49,631 nt of DNA. It comes from Verrucomicrobiales bacterium (GTDB lineage Bacteria > Verrucomicrobiota > Verrucomicrobiia > Limisphaerales > JACDHS01). Location of the stretch: positions 1-49,631 of the forward strand of contig JAQGOU010000006.1 in the NCBI GenBank assembly GCA_028293445.1, given 5' to 3'. Under the pieces are notes generated by a model that was given only the letters and a program-made list of their open reading frames with translations, was not told where the DNA came from and did no database searches. The position numbers were made by a program, and so were the translations under genes. This document shows, piece by piece, positions 37,390 through 48,200 of the stretch; within the stretch, counting starts at the first letter, position 1; every line of letters begins with the position of its first letter.

Positions 37390-39127
37390 TTAGGGCTTTT
37401 TCGGGGAGCGTCGCAGAACCAGCAAGAGCGCCAAGCCGCTACAACCCCAGCCGAACCAATCGCCATGCAGATTGTAGAATGTTGGAGATGCTTTTCGAGC
37501 GGCGGTGCGAAGCGGGATCTTTGTCACTAGATATCCTTCGCCGTAGACTGTGCCCTTGGCGTCACGGAAGATTTCACGAACGCGTCCGTTCTCATCGACC
37601 CAACAGGTTAGCCCATTGTTTGTGCAGCGGATGAGCGGGATGCCGTTTTCTACGGCGCGAAACACAGCGTTCATGGCCTGTTGCCATTGCGCGGCGCTCT
37701 TGCCGAACCAACCGTCGTTCGTGAGGTTTAAAAGAATATCCGTGTCGCGATTGACGTGTTCTCGTGCGTAATGCGGAAAGACATCTTCGAAACAAATAAG
37801 CGGAGCAATGGTGGCGGGGGGGATCAAGCAGTTCAAAGGGGACTGGACCTTTGCCGGCGGCGAAGCTGCCTGGAATCGGCGTGAGATACTTTATGAATGG
37901 AAGCCATTTCTCGAGCGGAATGTATTCACCGAAGGCAACGAGCCTCTGTTTGCGATAAGTTTCAACGTAATTGCCGTCAGGTCCGAAAAGGAAACTGGAG
38001 TTATAATAATTGGTTTCGGTCGGGAGATATTCCGCGTCGTCTGCGCCGAGAATCATCCAGGCTCGCTGTGAGGCAATGAGGTTCGTGATGGCGGCGTAGT
38101 TTTCCTTGTCCAAGCCCGGCAGGGCTGCCTCCGGCCAGAGGAGGAGTTGCGGCTTTTCTGCGAGCGCGTTGGCCGAGAGACTCATCAAGGTGCGAAAGCG
38201 ATTGGGTGTTTCGGCCGGATCGAAAATTAATTCCTGCGGGATGCTCGGTTGGATGAGTGCCACTTTTAATTCCCGCCCGGGTGCCGGTGCTTTGCTGATA
38301 CGGTCTGTTCCCCAGGCAAACACGGCCGCCGTCACAGCGACAGGGAAGAGAATTTCCGAAAGCCACATGCGGCGCTCCGTGGGTTTGTGGATGAAAACCA
38401 AAGCGAGCGATAGCAGCGACGAGGAAAACCAGACTAACAGAAAGGTGACCCCATAGACGCCGGTCGTCGACGCGATTTGAATCAGTGGCACAAGCTTGTG
38501 CTGCGAGACGCCAAGAAAATTCCATGGGAAACCGCTGAGAAAACGGGCGCGCAACATTTCCAGGGCTACCCAGAATACGGCGCACGACAGCGCCCAGAGG
38601 GTGCGGTCGATCCAGGCCGACTGGAGAAATTGTTCGCGAAGCGGTAATTCAGCTCCAGTGAACCGGCGCTTCGCCAGTCGTTGACAAAGCCAAACCCAGG
38701 TCGCGATAAACAGTCCGAGATAAAGATTCAGCGCCAGCCACCCACCCACGGCGCCGGCTGGAAACGGAATGAAGAGCAGCCAGTAAATCGAGGTAAGGAA
38801 GTGCACGACTCCCGCGACGTATCCGATGCGAAACGCTTGCCATCCCTGCGTGCCAAATGCAGCGGCCAAAATTAATCCCGGAGCGATCCACGCAAATCCA
38901 GCAACACCTGCGTTCGGAAAGGCGAGCGTGAGCAATAAGCCGCCCACCGCCGCCAATAAGTAGCGCCACCAGCAAATTGCTTTGAAATTGATTTTATTCA
39001 ACGGGCAAAATGTAACCACGAATCGAGATGTATAAAGACGAATAAACAGTAGGCAATTCGCCCAGGTGACACGTGTCTGCTGCATTTTACACTGCCAGCA
39101 TGTTGCGGCCTCGCCGCGTGGGGGCAC
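37390..39127 (-). pseudogene. lnt: Apolipoprotein N-acyltransferase split by a frameshift
   Basis: ORFs 37592..39127 and 37390..37836 join as PFELLDPPATIAPLICFEDVFPHYAREH if one base is removed from the G7 run at 37816-37822 (+ strand); LLLWPEAALPG motif. True start probably lies inside the 39127 ORF. Confidence 0.82.
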
Positions 39128-39135
39128 GCGGCCTA
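39107..39135. repeat. REP-like GC-rich hairpin
   Basis: GGCCTCGCCGCGTG-GGGG-CACGCGGCCTAC. Confidence 0.5.
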
Positions 39136-39241
39136 CATCTTGCCCGCTGTCGGTCGGCTACCGTCAGCGTGCGTGTTCGTAATGCGAGATGCGTTTCTTC
39201 TGCATACACGAATGTTGTAAATTGTCCGCGACACTTTTAGT

Positions 39242-40324
39242 TTGGCCTACTGCTTGAGCACTCAAAACTCACAATCGAATAGTCCGAGCCCGCGACAGTT
39301 GGGCTACCGCATGCCGGCCGAATGGGAACCTCATGTCGGCACCTGGTTTTCGTGGCCGCGACCTGAAGGAATCAGCTTCCCGGATAAATACGACACCGTC
39401 CCGCCGGTTTATGCCGAGCTCATCAAACAGATCGTGCAAGTCGAAGAGGTGAACATCAATGTGTGGCACCGAGAGATGGAAGAATGGGTGCGTGGCCTGC
39501 TGACCAAAGAAAAGGTTCCGCTCGCGCGCGTGCAGTTCCATCATTTTCCAGCCTACGAACCATGGTGCCGTGATCATGGACCAATTTTTCTGTTACGGGA
39601 TCAGCCAGGAAAACATGAGCGAGCGATTGTGGATTGGGGTTACAACGCGTGGGGTGGCAAGTATCCACCATTCGATCTGGACGATGCTGTTCCGCAGCAT
39701 GTGGCAAAGTTGCGCGGGTTGCCCCTCTTCTCACCGGGCATTGTCATGGAAGGCGGTTCGATTGAGGTGAATGGGCGCGGCACGGTCTTGACGACCGAAG
39801 CCTGTTTGCTGAATCCGAATCGGAACCCGCATCTGTCCAAAGCGGAGATTGAGAAATATCTCTGCGACTATCTGGGGTGCACCAATGTGCTTTGGCTTGG
39901 TGACGGTATCATCGGCGACGACACGGACGGACACATCGACGATCTCACGCGGTTCATCAATCCGACAACCGTAGTCACAATCATCGAGAAGGATCCAGCC
40001 GATCCCAATTGTGAAATCCTCGCGGACAACCTGAAACGACTTCACACCTTACGCGATCAGGACGGCCAACCACTCCGCATTGTGGAACTGCCGATGCCGC
40101 GGCTGATTGAATTTGAGGGGCAACGGTTACCGGCGAGTTACGCCAATTTTTATATCGCCAATAAAATTGTCGTGATGCCGACCTATCGCGACAAGAACGA
40201 TCAGGTGGCGATTGATATCCTGCAACGCGAGATGCCGAACCACCGGGTCATCGGTGTGGATTCAACCGAATTAATTTGGGGACTCGGCTCGTTCCATTGC
40301 ATCAGCCAACAGGAGCCCGCCTAG
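39242..40324 (+). CDS. aguA: Agmatine deiminase/peptidyl-arginine deiminase family
   Basis: RMPAEWEPHVGTWFSWP; EPWCRDHGPIF; DDTDGHIDDLTRF; C-terminal GLGSFHCISQQEP. Start uncertain (TTG 39242 or ATG 39311). Confidence 0.92.
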   Translation: MAYCLSTQNSQSNSPSPRQLGYRMPAEWEPHVGTWFSWPRPEGISFPDKYDTVPPVYAELIKQIVQVEEVNINVWHREMEEWVRGLLTKEKVPLARVQFHHFPAYEPWCRDHGPIFLLRDQPGKHERAIVDWGYNAWGGKYPPFDLDDAVPQHVAKLRGLPLFSPGIVMEGGSIEVNGRGTVLTTEACLLNPNRNPHLSKAEIEKYLCDYLGCTNVLWLGDGIIGDDTDGHIDDLTRFINPTTVVTIIEKDPADPNCEILADNLKRLHTLRDQDGQPLRIVELPMPRLIEFEGQRLPASYANFYIANKIVVMPTYRDKNDQVAIDILQREMPNHRVIGVDSTELIWGLGSFHCISQQEPA

Positions 40325-40327
40325 CCC

Positions 40328-41104
40328 GTGAAGACCGAAGCCCCAGTCATTGAAATGCAAAACGTCTCGATCGTCTCGCCGCAGGAAGCGGATGTGGCGC
40401 AGGTCGAGAACGTGAACTGGCGCGTGCAGCGGGGTGAATTCTGGATCATTGGTGGAAGTCACGGTTCCGGTAAAAGCAATCTGCTCTCAACGGCCGCGGG
40501 ATTGCAAAATCCTCTTCGCGGTAAGGTGACGCTGTTTGGACGCGACGCTTCCGGCACGCGCGAGAAAGAGTTGGAAGAAGAACGCCGACGCATCGGTCTA
40601 GTGTTTCAGAGCGGCGGCCGTAATCTTTCCCGGCTGACTATTGCTGAAAACGTGGCGTTACCGCTCCGGTATCACGGCAATTTATCGGAGGCTGAAGTGG
40701 AACACGAACTGCGTCGGATTTTGGAACCGATGGAATTGATCCCGATGGCGAAAAGTATGTCGAAGACGGTGAGCCTTGGATGGCAACAACGAACGGCTTT
40801 AGCCCGTGCGCTGACGCTGAAGCCGGAAGTTCTGTTGCTCGACAAGCCGCTGAGTTCTGTCGAGGCACGCCACCGCCGCTGGTGGTTGGAGTTTTTGCCG
40901 AAATTGTTTTCAGGTTCAGCCTTGGAAGATCAGCCGGCGATGACGGTCGCCCTGGTGACGGACGATGTTGAACCGTGGATCAATATCGGCACTCATTTCG
41001 CCGTGTTGAAAAAGAACGGTTGGCAGTTTTTGGGAAACCGCGCAGAGTTACAGCGCGATGAGAAACAACTGCGCGAATTGTGGGCAGATGAACTGATCTT
41101 TTAG
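40328..41104 (+). CDS. ABC transporter ATP-binding protein with degenerate catalytic motifs (MlaF-like position)
   Basis: Walker A GGSHGSGKSN; signature VSLGWQQR; Walker B EVLLLDKPLSS; H-loop TDD. Confidence 0.85.
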   Translation: MKTEAPVIEMQNVSIVSPQEADVAQVENVNWRVQRGEFWIIGGSHGSGKSNLLSTAAGLQNPLRGKVTLFGRDASGTREKELEEERRRIGLVFQSGGRNLSRLTIAENVALPLRYHGNLSEAEVEHELRRILEPMELIPMAKSMSKTVSLGWQQRTALARALTLKPEVLLLDKPLSSVEARHRRWWLEFLPKLFSGSALEDQPAMTVALVTDDVEPWINIGTHFAVLKKNGWQFLGNRAELQRDEKQLRELWADELIF

Positions 41105-41106
41105 CG

Positions 41107-42384
41107 ATGGCGCAACAAGACTTAACTCCACAGCTTCGCACCCGGCTCAGCCGCGTTGAACGCGCCGTCGGGCTCTTTGTCACGTTCGCGACACTCGTGC
41201 TCCTGGCGGGGTTTGTGTATTACATTTACCATAGGGCGAAGAGCAAAGGCTGGTTTCTCACCAAAATCGTTTACCAGACAGGAGTCAACAACGCGGCGGG
41301 TCTTGCGATTGGCAATCCAGTAAAGCTCATGGGCTTTAACGTCGGCGAAGTAACGGAAATTATTCCCAACGAACCGTATGACTACTACGGCGTCACGCTG
41401 AAGTTCCGAATCCAAGATCCAAACTTTGGTTACATTTGGACCGACTCAAAAGTGCGCGTTGCGGCGGCAGATTTTCTCGGCAACCGCTACCTGGAAATTT
41501 TGAAAGGGAGGGAAGGAATTCCGACGGTGCTCACAATCAACAAAAAGGCTGTTGGTCTGCTCGATCGCAAGGGTGTGGAGAGAAAGTTTAAGGAAGAGTT
41601 TTCCGTGCTTCTCAAGAAAATCCAAGAGGAGAACCCGGATTTCAACGAACACTCTGCACGTGCTGAGGCGACCAATGCGGTCCAAAGCTTCCTCAACGGG
41701 CAGGCAAAAACACGCTCCGAATTGTACTATGTTGCTCTTTCCAATACGAACGAGGCTTATTGGCTGGATCCGCTTGAATCGCCGGCGCTAACGGATCGTC
41801 TGGAGACGGTTGTCAACATGGTAGAAGCAGCGCTTCCCAATGTCCTGGGTCTGACGAATAAGTTGACGAGTCTTTTGGGCGGCGCGAATACCACGGTCGC
41901 TGAAGTAAATGCGATTCTCAAAGACGTGCGTCCTGTCGTGACGAATCTTTCCTTCATTACTTCAAACTTGCGCGAGCCGAAAGGTTCCCTTGGTGAATGG
42001 ATTCTGCCGAAAAACATTAACTCGCAACTCGAGAGCACCCTGGCCAGCGCCGATTCGACCATGCGGACAGCGGACGCCACCCTTAAGACCGCGCGGACCA
42101 CGCTACACAATACGGATACCAATATTACGCTGCTTGTTTCGAACCTCAATAACTCACTCGAGAACCTCGCGAATCTCACGAGCAATTTGAACGCCCAGGT
42201 TCAAGTGAACACGAATATCATCAGCGCACTTTCTGAAACTATTGTGCATTCGGATGACCTGATACAGGGCTTGAAACGTCATTGGCTTCTACGCTCCGCC
42301 TTCAAGACCAACAAGGTGCAAAAGGGTGAATCGCCTTACCCCTCCAGGACCGAGCCGCTGGCGATTCCGCGCCTGAAGAAGTAG
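41107..42384 (+). CDS. MCE-domain (MlaD-like) substrate-binding protein
   Basis: N-terminal TM then YQTGVNNAAGLAIGNPVKLMGFNVGEVTEI...DSKVRVAAADFLGNRYLEI; long C-terminal helical region. Confidence 0.92.
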   Translation: MAQQDLTPQLRTRLSRVERAVGLFVTFATLVLLAGFVYYIYHRAKSKGWFLTKIVYQTGVNNAAGLAIGNPVKLMGFNVGEVTEIIPNEPYDYYGVTLKFRIQDPNFGYIWTDSKVRVAAADFLGNRYLEILKGREGIPTVLTINKKAVGLLDRKGVERKFKEEFSVLLKKIQEENPDFNEHSARAEATNAVQSFLNGQAKTRSELYYVALSNTNEAYWLDPLESPALTDRLETVVNMVEAALPNVLGLTNKLTSLLGGANTTVAEVNAILKDVRPVVTNLSFITSNLREPKGSLGEWILPKNINSQLESTLASADSTMRTADATLKTARTTLHNTDTNITLLVSNLNNSLENLANLTSNLNAQVQVNTNIISALSETIVHSDDLIQGLKRHWLLRSAFKTNKVQKGESPYPSRTEPLAIPRLKK

Positions 42385-43332
42385 TTACTCCTTAGCGGAA
42401 TCCTTATCGATCACCGCGCGCGGATGGAATTTCCGGTGAACCTCGCGTAATCGTTGTCCGGCCACATGCGTGTACACTTCGGTGGTATTGATCGTCGCGT
42501 GACCGAGCAACTCCTGGATCACACGTAAATCCGCACCATGCTCGAGCAGATGTGTGGCGAAACTGTGTCGAAGCATGTGAGGCGTAATATTCTTCGTGAT
42601 GCCCGCGCGCCGCGCTCGATCTTTGATCCGCTTCCAGATTGTCCCGGATGCAAACGCTGTGCCGCGCTTCGTCAAAAAAACATTCGCCGTCGACTTTTTG
42701 TTCACAAGCGCAGGACGTCCTGAATCCAGATAGCGTTGAATCGCTTCGATTGCTTTCTTGCCCACCGGCACGACACGTTCCTTGTTTCCTTTGCCGATAA
42801 CGTTGATGAATCCAGCCTCCAGTTGCAGTTGCTCGAGCCGAATGTCCTTTAACTCCGAGCGGCGCAGTCCTGAAGCGTAAGCTAATTCCAGAATCGCCTG
42901 ATCGCAGAGCGTGTGCGGCGTTTGAATCGGCTCCGGGCTAAGCAATTGATCGATGTCCGGGTCGCTGAGAGATTTCGGCAGCCGTTTCCAACGACGTGGT
43001 AACGAGAGATTTTCGGCAATGTTTGCCGGCAGGAATTTCTCCTGTTCTGCAAATTTATAAAGGGCACGCAAAGCAGCAATCTCGAGATAGACGCTTTCCG
43101 AACTTAACGTACGGGTCGATTCCTTCGGCTCCGTTTCAAGACTGCGCGAGCGCTCATACTCAATAAACGACATGAGGTGCGACAACTCGACCGACTTCCA
43201 ATCGCTCAGATTATTTTTTTGCGCCCAGTCCGTAAATCTGAACAGCAGGCTCGCATAAGTGCTCGCGGTGCATTCGGAGTGACCACGTTCGTGGCGAAGA
43301 TACGAGAGGAAATCTTCAACGAGAGCACGCAT
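42385..43332 (-). CDS. Tyrosine recombinase XerC/XerD family
   Basis: ASGLRRSELKDIRL; HMLRHSFATHLLEHGADLRVIQELLGHATINTTEVYTHV. Confidence 0.95.
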   Translation of the reverse strand: MRALVEDFLSYLRHERGHSECTASTYASLLFRFTDWAQKNNLSDWKSVELSHLMSFIEYERSRSLETEPKESTRTLSSESVYLEIAALRALYKFAEQEKFLPANIAENLSLPRRWKRLPKSLSDPDIDQLLSPEPIQTPHTLCDQAILELAYASGLRRSELKDIRLEQLQLEAGFINVIGKGNKERVVPVGKKAIEAIQRYLDSGRPALVNKKSTANVFLTKRGTAFASGTIWKRIKDRARRAGITKNITPHMLRHSFATHLLEHGADLRVIQELLGHATINTTEVYTHVAGQRLREVHRKFHPRAVIDKDSAKE

Positions 43333-44263
43333 GATATTTGGATAAAATGGTTTCCACGATCGCGCCCGGCTCACTCGTGGGCGTCAGATGAGTCCAATCC
43401 AGATACATCTTGCGCCGGAACCAGGTCATCTGCCGTTTGGCGTACTGTCGGGTGCGAATCTTCACCAACTCCACCGTCTCAGCCAGCGACCGTTCGCCTC
43501 GCAGATGCTCAACGACCTGTCGATAGCCGATCGCCTGCAATGCTGTTTGATTTCCATCGAGGCCACTCGCCAGCAACGATTGGGTTTCGTTGACCAGGCC
43601 TTGCGCAAACATTTCATCCACTCGGAAATCAATTCTCCGCCGCAAATCTCCGGGCTCGCGGGATAATCCGAACAGAAATCGTTTGTCTGGAGTCTCGGCC
43701 GTTGGCTTCTGCCAAGCGGAACGCTGTTCGGAGAATGGTTTGCCCGTCAAACGAATCACTTCAATAGCGCGAATGACCCGGCGCGGATTCTTCTGATCGA
43801 TCCTATCGAAGGTGACGAGATCTTTCTCCTGTAACTCACTTAATAACGTCTCGAGCGGAGACGCTTCCAGTTCGGCGCGTAAATTTACATCCGAAGGAGG
43901 CGCTTCTCCCAATCCTTCGAGGAAGGCTTTGAAATAAAGACCGGTTCCACCACAAAAAATCGGGATGCGCTTTCGGGCGCAAATATCCACGACTGCTCTC
44001 TGGGCCAACTCACAAAACTTTGCAGCGTCGACTGCGCCAGTGAGTTCGGCTACATCGATGAAGTGATGAGGAATCTTTACTCGCTCAGCAGCACTTGGTT
44101 TGGCCGTGCCGATATCCAGACCTCGATAGACCTGCATCGAATCAACCGAAATGATTTCGCCAGCAATCTTTTCGGCCAGAGCCAGGGCAACGGCTGATTT
44201 TCCGACGGCGGTGGGACCGGCGATAAAAATCGGCTGCTGTTCAGGTAAAGGATACAGAGTCAT
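43316..44263 (-). CDS. miaA: tRNA dimethylallyltransferase
   Basis: IFIAGPTAVGKSAVALALAEK; VDSMQVYRGLDIGTAKPS. Confidence 0.97.
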   Translation of the reverse strand: MTLYPLPEQQPIFIAGPTAVGKSAVALALAEKIAGEIISVDSMQVYRGLDIGTAKPSAAERVKIPHHFIDVAELTGAVDAAKFCELAQRAVVDICARKRIPIFCGGTGLYFKAFLEGLGEAPPSDVNLRAELEASPLETLLSELQEKDLVTFDRIDQKNPRRVIRAIEVIRLTGKPFSEQRSAWQKPTAETPDKRFLFGLSREPGDLRRRIDFRVDEMFAQGLVNETQSLLASGLDGNQTALQAIGYRQVVEHLRGERSLAETVELVKIRTRQYAKRQMTWFRRKMYLDWTHLTPTSEPGAIVETILSKYHACSR

Positions 44264-44277
44264 TGGGAACGGCGGCG

Positions 44278-45069
44278 CTACTTTGTACGAACAGTTCGTC
44301 GTGGCAGAAGGAAAAACAGCGCGAGACCGGCTGTAATGATTCCGATGCTCACAAATTGCCCGGGACTGATCAGCCCATTAAGATAGTACTCGGCCGGTTT
44401 ATAATCGGCGCGGAACAACTCTACGATGGAACGCAGAACGGCATAGCAGATCAGATACATCGCAAAAACTTGTCCGCTGAATTTTTTGCGCTGATAAAAC
44501 CACGCAAGGAACAAATAAAGACTGAAGTTCAACACCGCCTCATAGATTTGGGTGGGATGCACCGGGGTAGCCAGTCCCCCCATGACATGGGTTTCGTGTC
44601 CCTCTGGAAAAGTAATCGCCCAGGGCAAGCTGCACTGTTTGCCGAAACAACATCCTGTCATCAGACAGCCAATTCGTCCAAATGTATGACCCAGGGCGAT
44701 ACTGGGTGCCACGGCATCTGCGAACTTCCAAAGGGGAATCTTTTTCAAGCGGGTATATAGAACCATGGCCAACAGCGCGCCAATAAAGCCGCCGTAAAAA
44801 ACCAACCCGCCCTTTTGAATCATGAAAACCTCAGTGAAAGGTTTGTTCGCGAATTCCTCGCGCCAATACGAGATGACGTGAAGCAACCGTGCCCCAACCA
44901 TGGCACCGATTAACAGCCACGGTGCTGCATCACTGATCTGGTCTGGGGTCAATCCATCCCGCACGCCTCGGCGGCCAGCAGTCCAGATGCCCGCGATGAA
45001 ACCGAGCGCGACAAGAATGCCGTACCAATAAATCGTGAGTGGCCCTAAATGAAATGCAATTGGATGCAC
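44278..45069 (-). CDS. lgt: Prolipoprotein diacylglyceryl transferase
   Basis: YGILVALGFIAGIW; GGLVFYGGFIGALLA; GRIGCLMTGCCFGK; HPTQIYEA. Confidence 0.97.
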   Translation of the reverse strand: MHPIAFHLGPLTIYWYGILVALGFIAGIWTAGRRGVRDGLTPDQISDAAPWLLIGAMVGARLLHVISYWREEFANKPFTEVFMIQKGGLVFYGGFIGALLAMVLYTRLKKIPLWKFADAVAPSIALGHTFGRIGCLMTGCCFGKQCSLPWAITFPEGHETHVMGGLATPVHPTQIYEAVLNFSLYLFLAWFYQRKKFSGQVFAMYLICYAVLRSIVELFRADYKPAEYYLNGLISPGQFVSIGIITAGLALFFLLPRRTVRTK

Positions 45070-45220
45070 GAATTAACAATCTAGATTTCAAATTTGAAAA
45101 TACAAATTTCAAATCAGGTCTCGACCGGATGCAGAAATGAGGCTTTTTGCCCGGCGCTCTTCAATCCCCCACTTTGCGATTTGTTCTTTTCGTTGATTGG
45201 TGCATTTTGGCCACGGACTC

Positions 45221-48200
45221 ATGACCATTTGGACACTGATATTCCGCAGTCTGCGCTTTCACGCCCGGTCGCATCTGGGTGCGTTGCTCGGGGCGGCTAT
45301 CGGCAGTGCGGTCCTCATTGGCGCATTGATTGTGGGGGACTCGGTTCGAGGCAGTCTCCGTGACATGGCATTGCAGCGGCTCGGGAAGATCGAGTGCGCG
45401 CTTGTGGGCGGCGATCGGTTGTTTCGTTCGGCGCTCGCTCACGACCTCCTCTCCATCGGGAACTCAACGACGGACGGTACTGTTACACCCATATTAACCA
45501 TTCCAGCGATGGCGACCCGCTCTGACGGGAGCGCACGGGCAAATCGCGTGCAGCTGCTCGGAGTGGAAACCAACATCGTCCGATTGGGAGGGGATCTAAG
45601 ACTGGCAAATTTGCCCCCGGGGACGGTCGCGCTGAACGAGGCTCTGGCGTCGCATCTGCGCGTGCAACCGGGGGACACGGTGATCTTCCGTGCGGAAAAA
45701 GCCTCCGCTCTTTCACGCGAAGCGCCCATCTCCCCGCAATCTGAATCATCCATTGTGTTGCGGCTAAAGGTTCACTGCGTCATCGCCGCGGAAAATCTCG
45801 GGAACTTCAATTTAGCAGCCACTCAGCTTACACCCTTCAATGCCTTCGTCTCTCTTGCTGAATTGCAAAAGAGCGCTCATGCAGAAGGTCGAGCGAACCT
45901 GCTCGTCGGCGCTCTCGAAGGCTCCACATTAAACCCGGATTACTTCAAAAAGGTTTGGAGATTGGAAGATGTTCAAGCCGAATTGAAGCTGCTCCCGGCC
46001 GCACAGCAGATCGAACTGCGTTCTGAACGAATCTTTATCGATCCCGCTCTCACAGAAGCCGCGTTGAAAAACAGCGACCGTGTCCGTGGGCGACCTTGGA
46101 CAAATTCCAATGCAATCGATGCTGATCAAAAGCTCGCCGCCGAACTGACGAACGTACAACCGATACTCACTTACTTCGCGAATCAACTTCGATCCGGCGA
46201 ATATGCAACGCCTTACTCCATGGTGACGGCCACAACAGCGCCGCGCGTTCCGGCCGATCTAAAAGAAGACGAAATTGTAATCAATGAGTGGCTCGCCGAG
46301 GATTTGCAGGCGAGGCCTGGAACCGAAATTGAAGTCACCTATTTTCTTCCTGAATCAGCCGGCCATCTCGTAGAACGGACCAATCGCTTTCGCGTGCGCA
46401 GTGTAGTCCCGCTTAGCGGTCCTTACGCCGATCGCACCTTGATGCCGGAATTTCCTGGCATTACCCAAGCGGAGAAGACACAGGACTGGGACGCGGGCTT
46501 TCCACTGGTTCACAAAATTCGTCCCAAGGATGAGCAATACTGGAAAGAGCATCGGGGCACACCAAAGGCTTTCATTTCACTGACGGCGGGGCAGAAGCTC
46601 TGGGGAAATCGATTTGGCAATCTCACGGCGATTCGTTTTCCACTTCTAACCGTTGCGCAGGAAACAGATCGTGTAGCACGAACCAAACAGGCTCTCGAGG
46701 TAAAAATCCTTTCGGAGGTCCATCCAGCACAACTTGGTTTGCGCTTCGAACCAGTGCGCGAGCGGGGCCTTGCTGCGGCGTCGCAATCAGAAGATTTCGG
46801 AGGGCTCTTTCTTGGCTTCAGTTTCTTTTTAATTATTGCGGCTGTGCTCCTCATGGCGCTGCTCTTCCAGTTTGGGTTGGAACAGCGTGCTCCCGAAATT
46901 GGCACTCTCCTCGCTTTGGGATTCACACCTAAACGCGTTCGCAGGTTGCTACTGGTTGAAGGCGCAATCATTTCACTTGGCGGCGGGTTTATTGGCGCGG
47001 TCGGCGGGATTTTCTTTGCCAAGGCGATGTTGCAGGGGCTGACGACGATTTGGCGCTCGGCGGTGGGGACTTCGTCTCTGCAGTATCACGCCACCGGCAC
47101 GAGTCTGGCGATTGGTTTTACGGCGAGCTTCCTGATCAGCACACTTACAATCTGGGCGATGCTGCGCAAACAGGCTCGCCAACCCGCACGGCAGCTTCTG
47201 AATGAAGGTTCCAACAGTGAGATTCAGAATACGGCTTCCATAAAACCGAAGCGCCAGTTTGCTCAGTGGATTGCGTTAGGATGCTGCTCGAGCGCGATCG
47301 GATTGCTGGGCTGGGCCATTTCGCAAAAGGAAAGTCACTCCGCGGAAACATTTTTCTTTTCCGGAATGTTGTTGCTCGTCGGCGCACTTGCCGGTTGTTC
47401 CGTGCTTCTGCGCAAGCTCGCACAATCGCATGCCGGCAATCACGTTTCCATGATGGCGGTCGCCCTCCGCAATTCCACGCGCCGCCGCAAGCGTAGTCTC
47501 ACCACTATTGCCCTCCTCGCCAGCGGCGCTTTTCTGATTGCAGCAATCGGCGCATTTAAACTCGATTCCAATCAAAACGCAGAAAAGCGTTCGTCCGGCA
47601 CGGGCGGTTTCGCCTTCATCGGGGAGACAACCTTGCCCATCGTGCAACATTTGAATGAGGCCCCCGGTCGCGACTTCTTCGGCTTGAACGAAAGGGATCT
47701 CGCGGGTGCATCGTTTGTCCCGCTCCGAGTGCATGACGGCGACGATGCCAGTTGTTTAAATCTTAATCGGGCACAGAAACCGCGCCTTCTCGGCGTCCGG
47801 CCTGAAGAATTGTACAGTCGCAAATCGTTCACGTTTGCAGGTCTTGCGAAATCAATTCCTGCGGATCAGGGCTGGCTGTCGCTTTCCACCACAAACATCG
47901 AAGAGATCCCGGCGATTGGCGATGAGGCATCAATCGCCTGGGCATTGCACAAGAAAATTGGGGATACACTCGATTACACAGACGAACGCGGGAATGTATT
48001 TAGAATTCGCATCGTCGGTGCGGTCGCTAATTCTATTCTGCAAGGAAGTCTCATTATAGATGAACAAGCGTTCACAAAGAAATTTCCAGGAGATACTGGC
48101 TACCGCATGTTCCTGATCGATGCCCCGCGTGCACAGTTACCGCAACTTTCTCGCGAGCTTTCGCGCGGTTTAAAAGATGTCGGACTTGAACTTACACCCG

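Noticed and set aside
39066-39078. tgacacgtgtctg as a third parS site
   Set aside because: It has a GACACGTGTC palindrome but not the GTT(T/C)CACGTG(A/G)AAC core needed for ParB.
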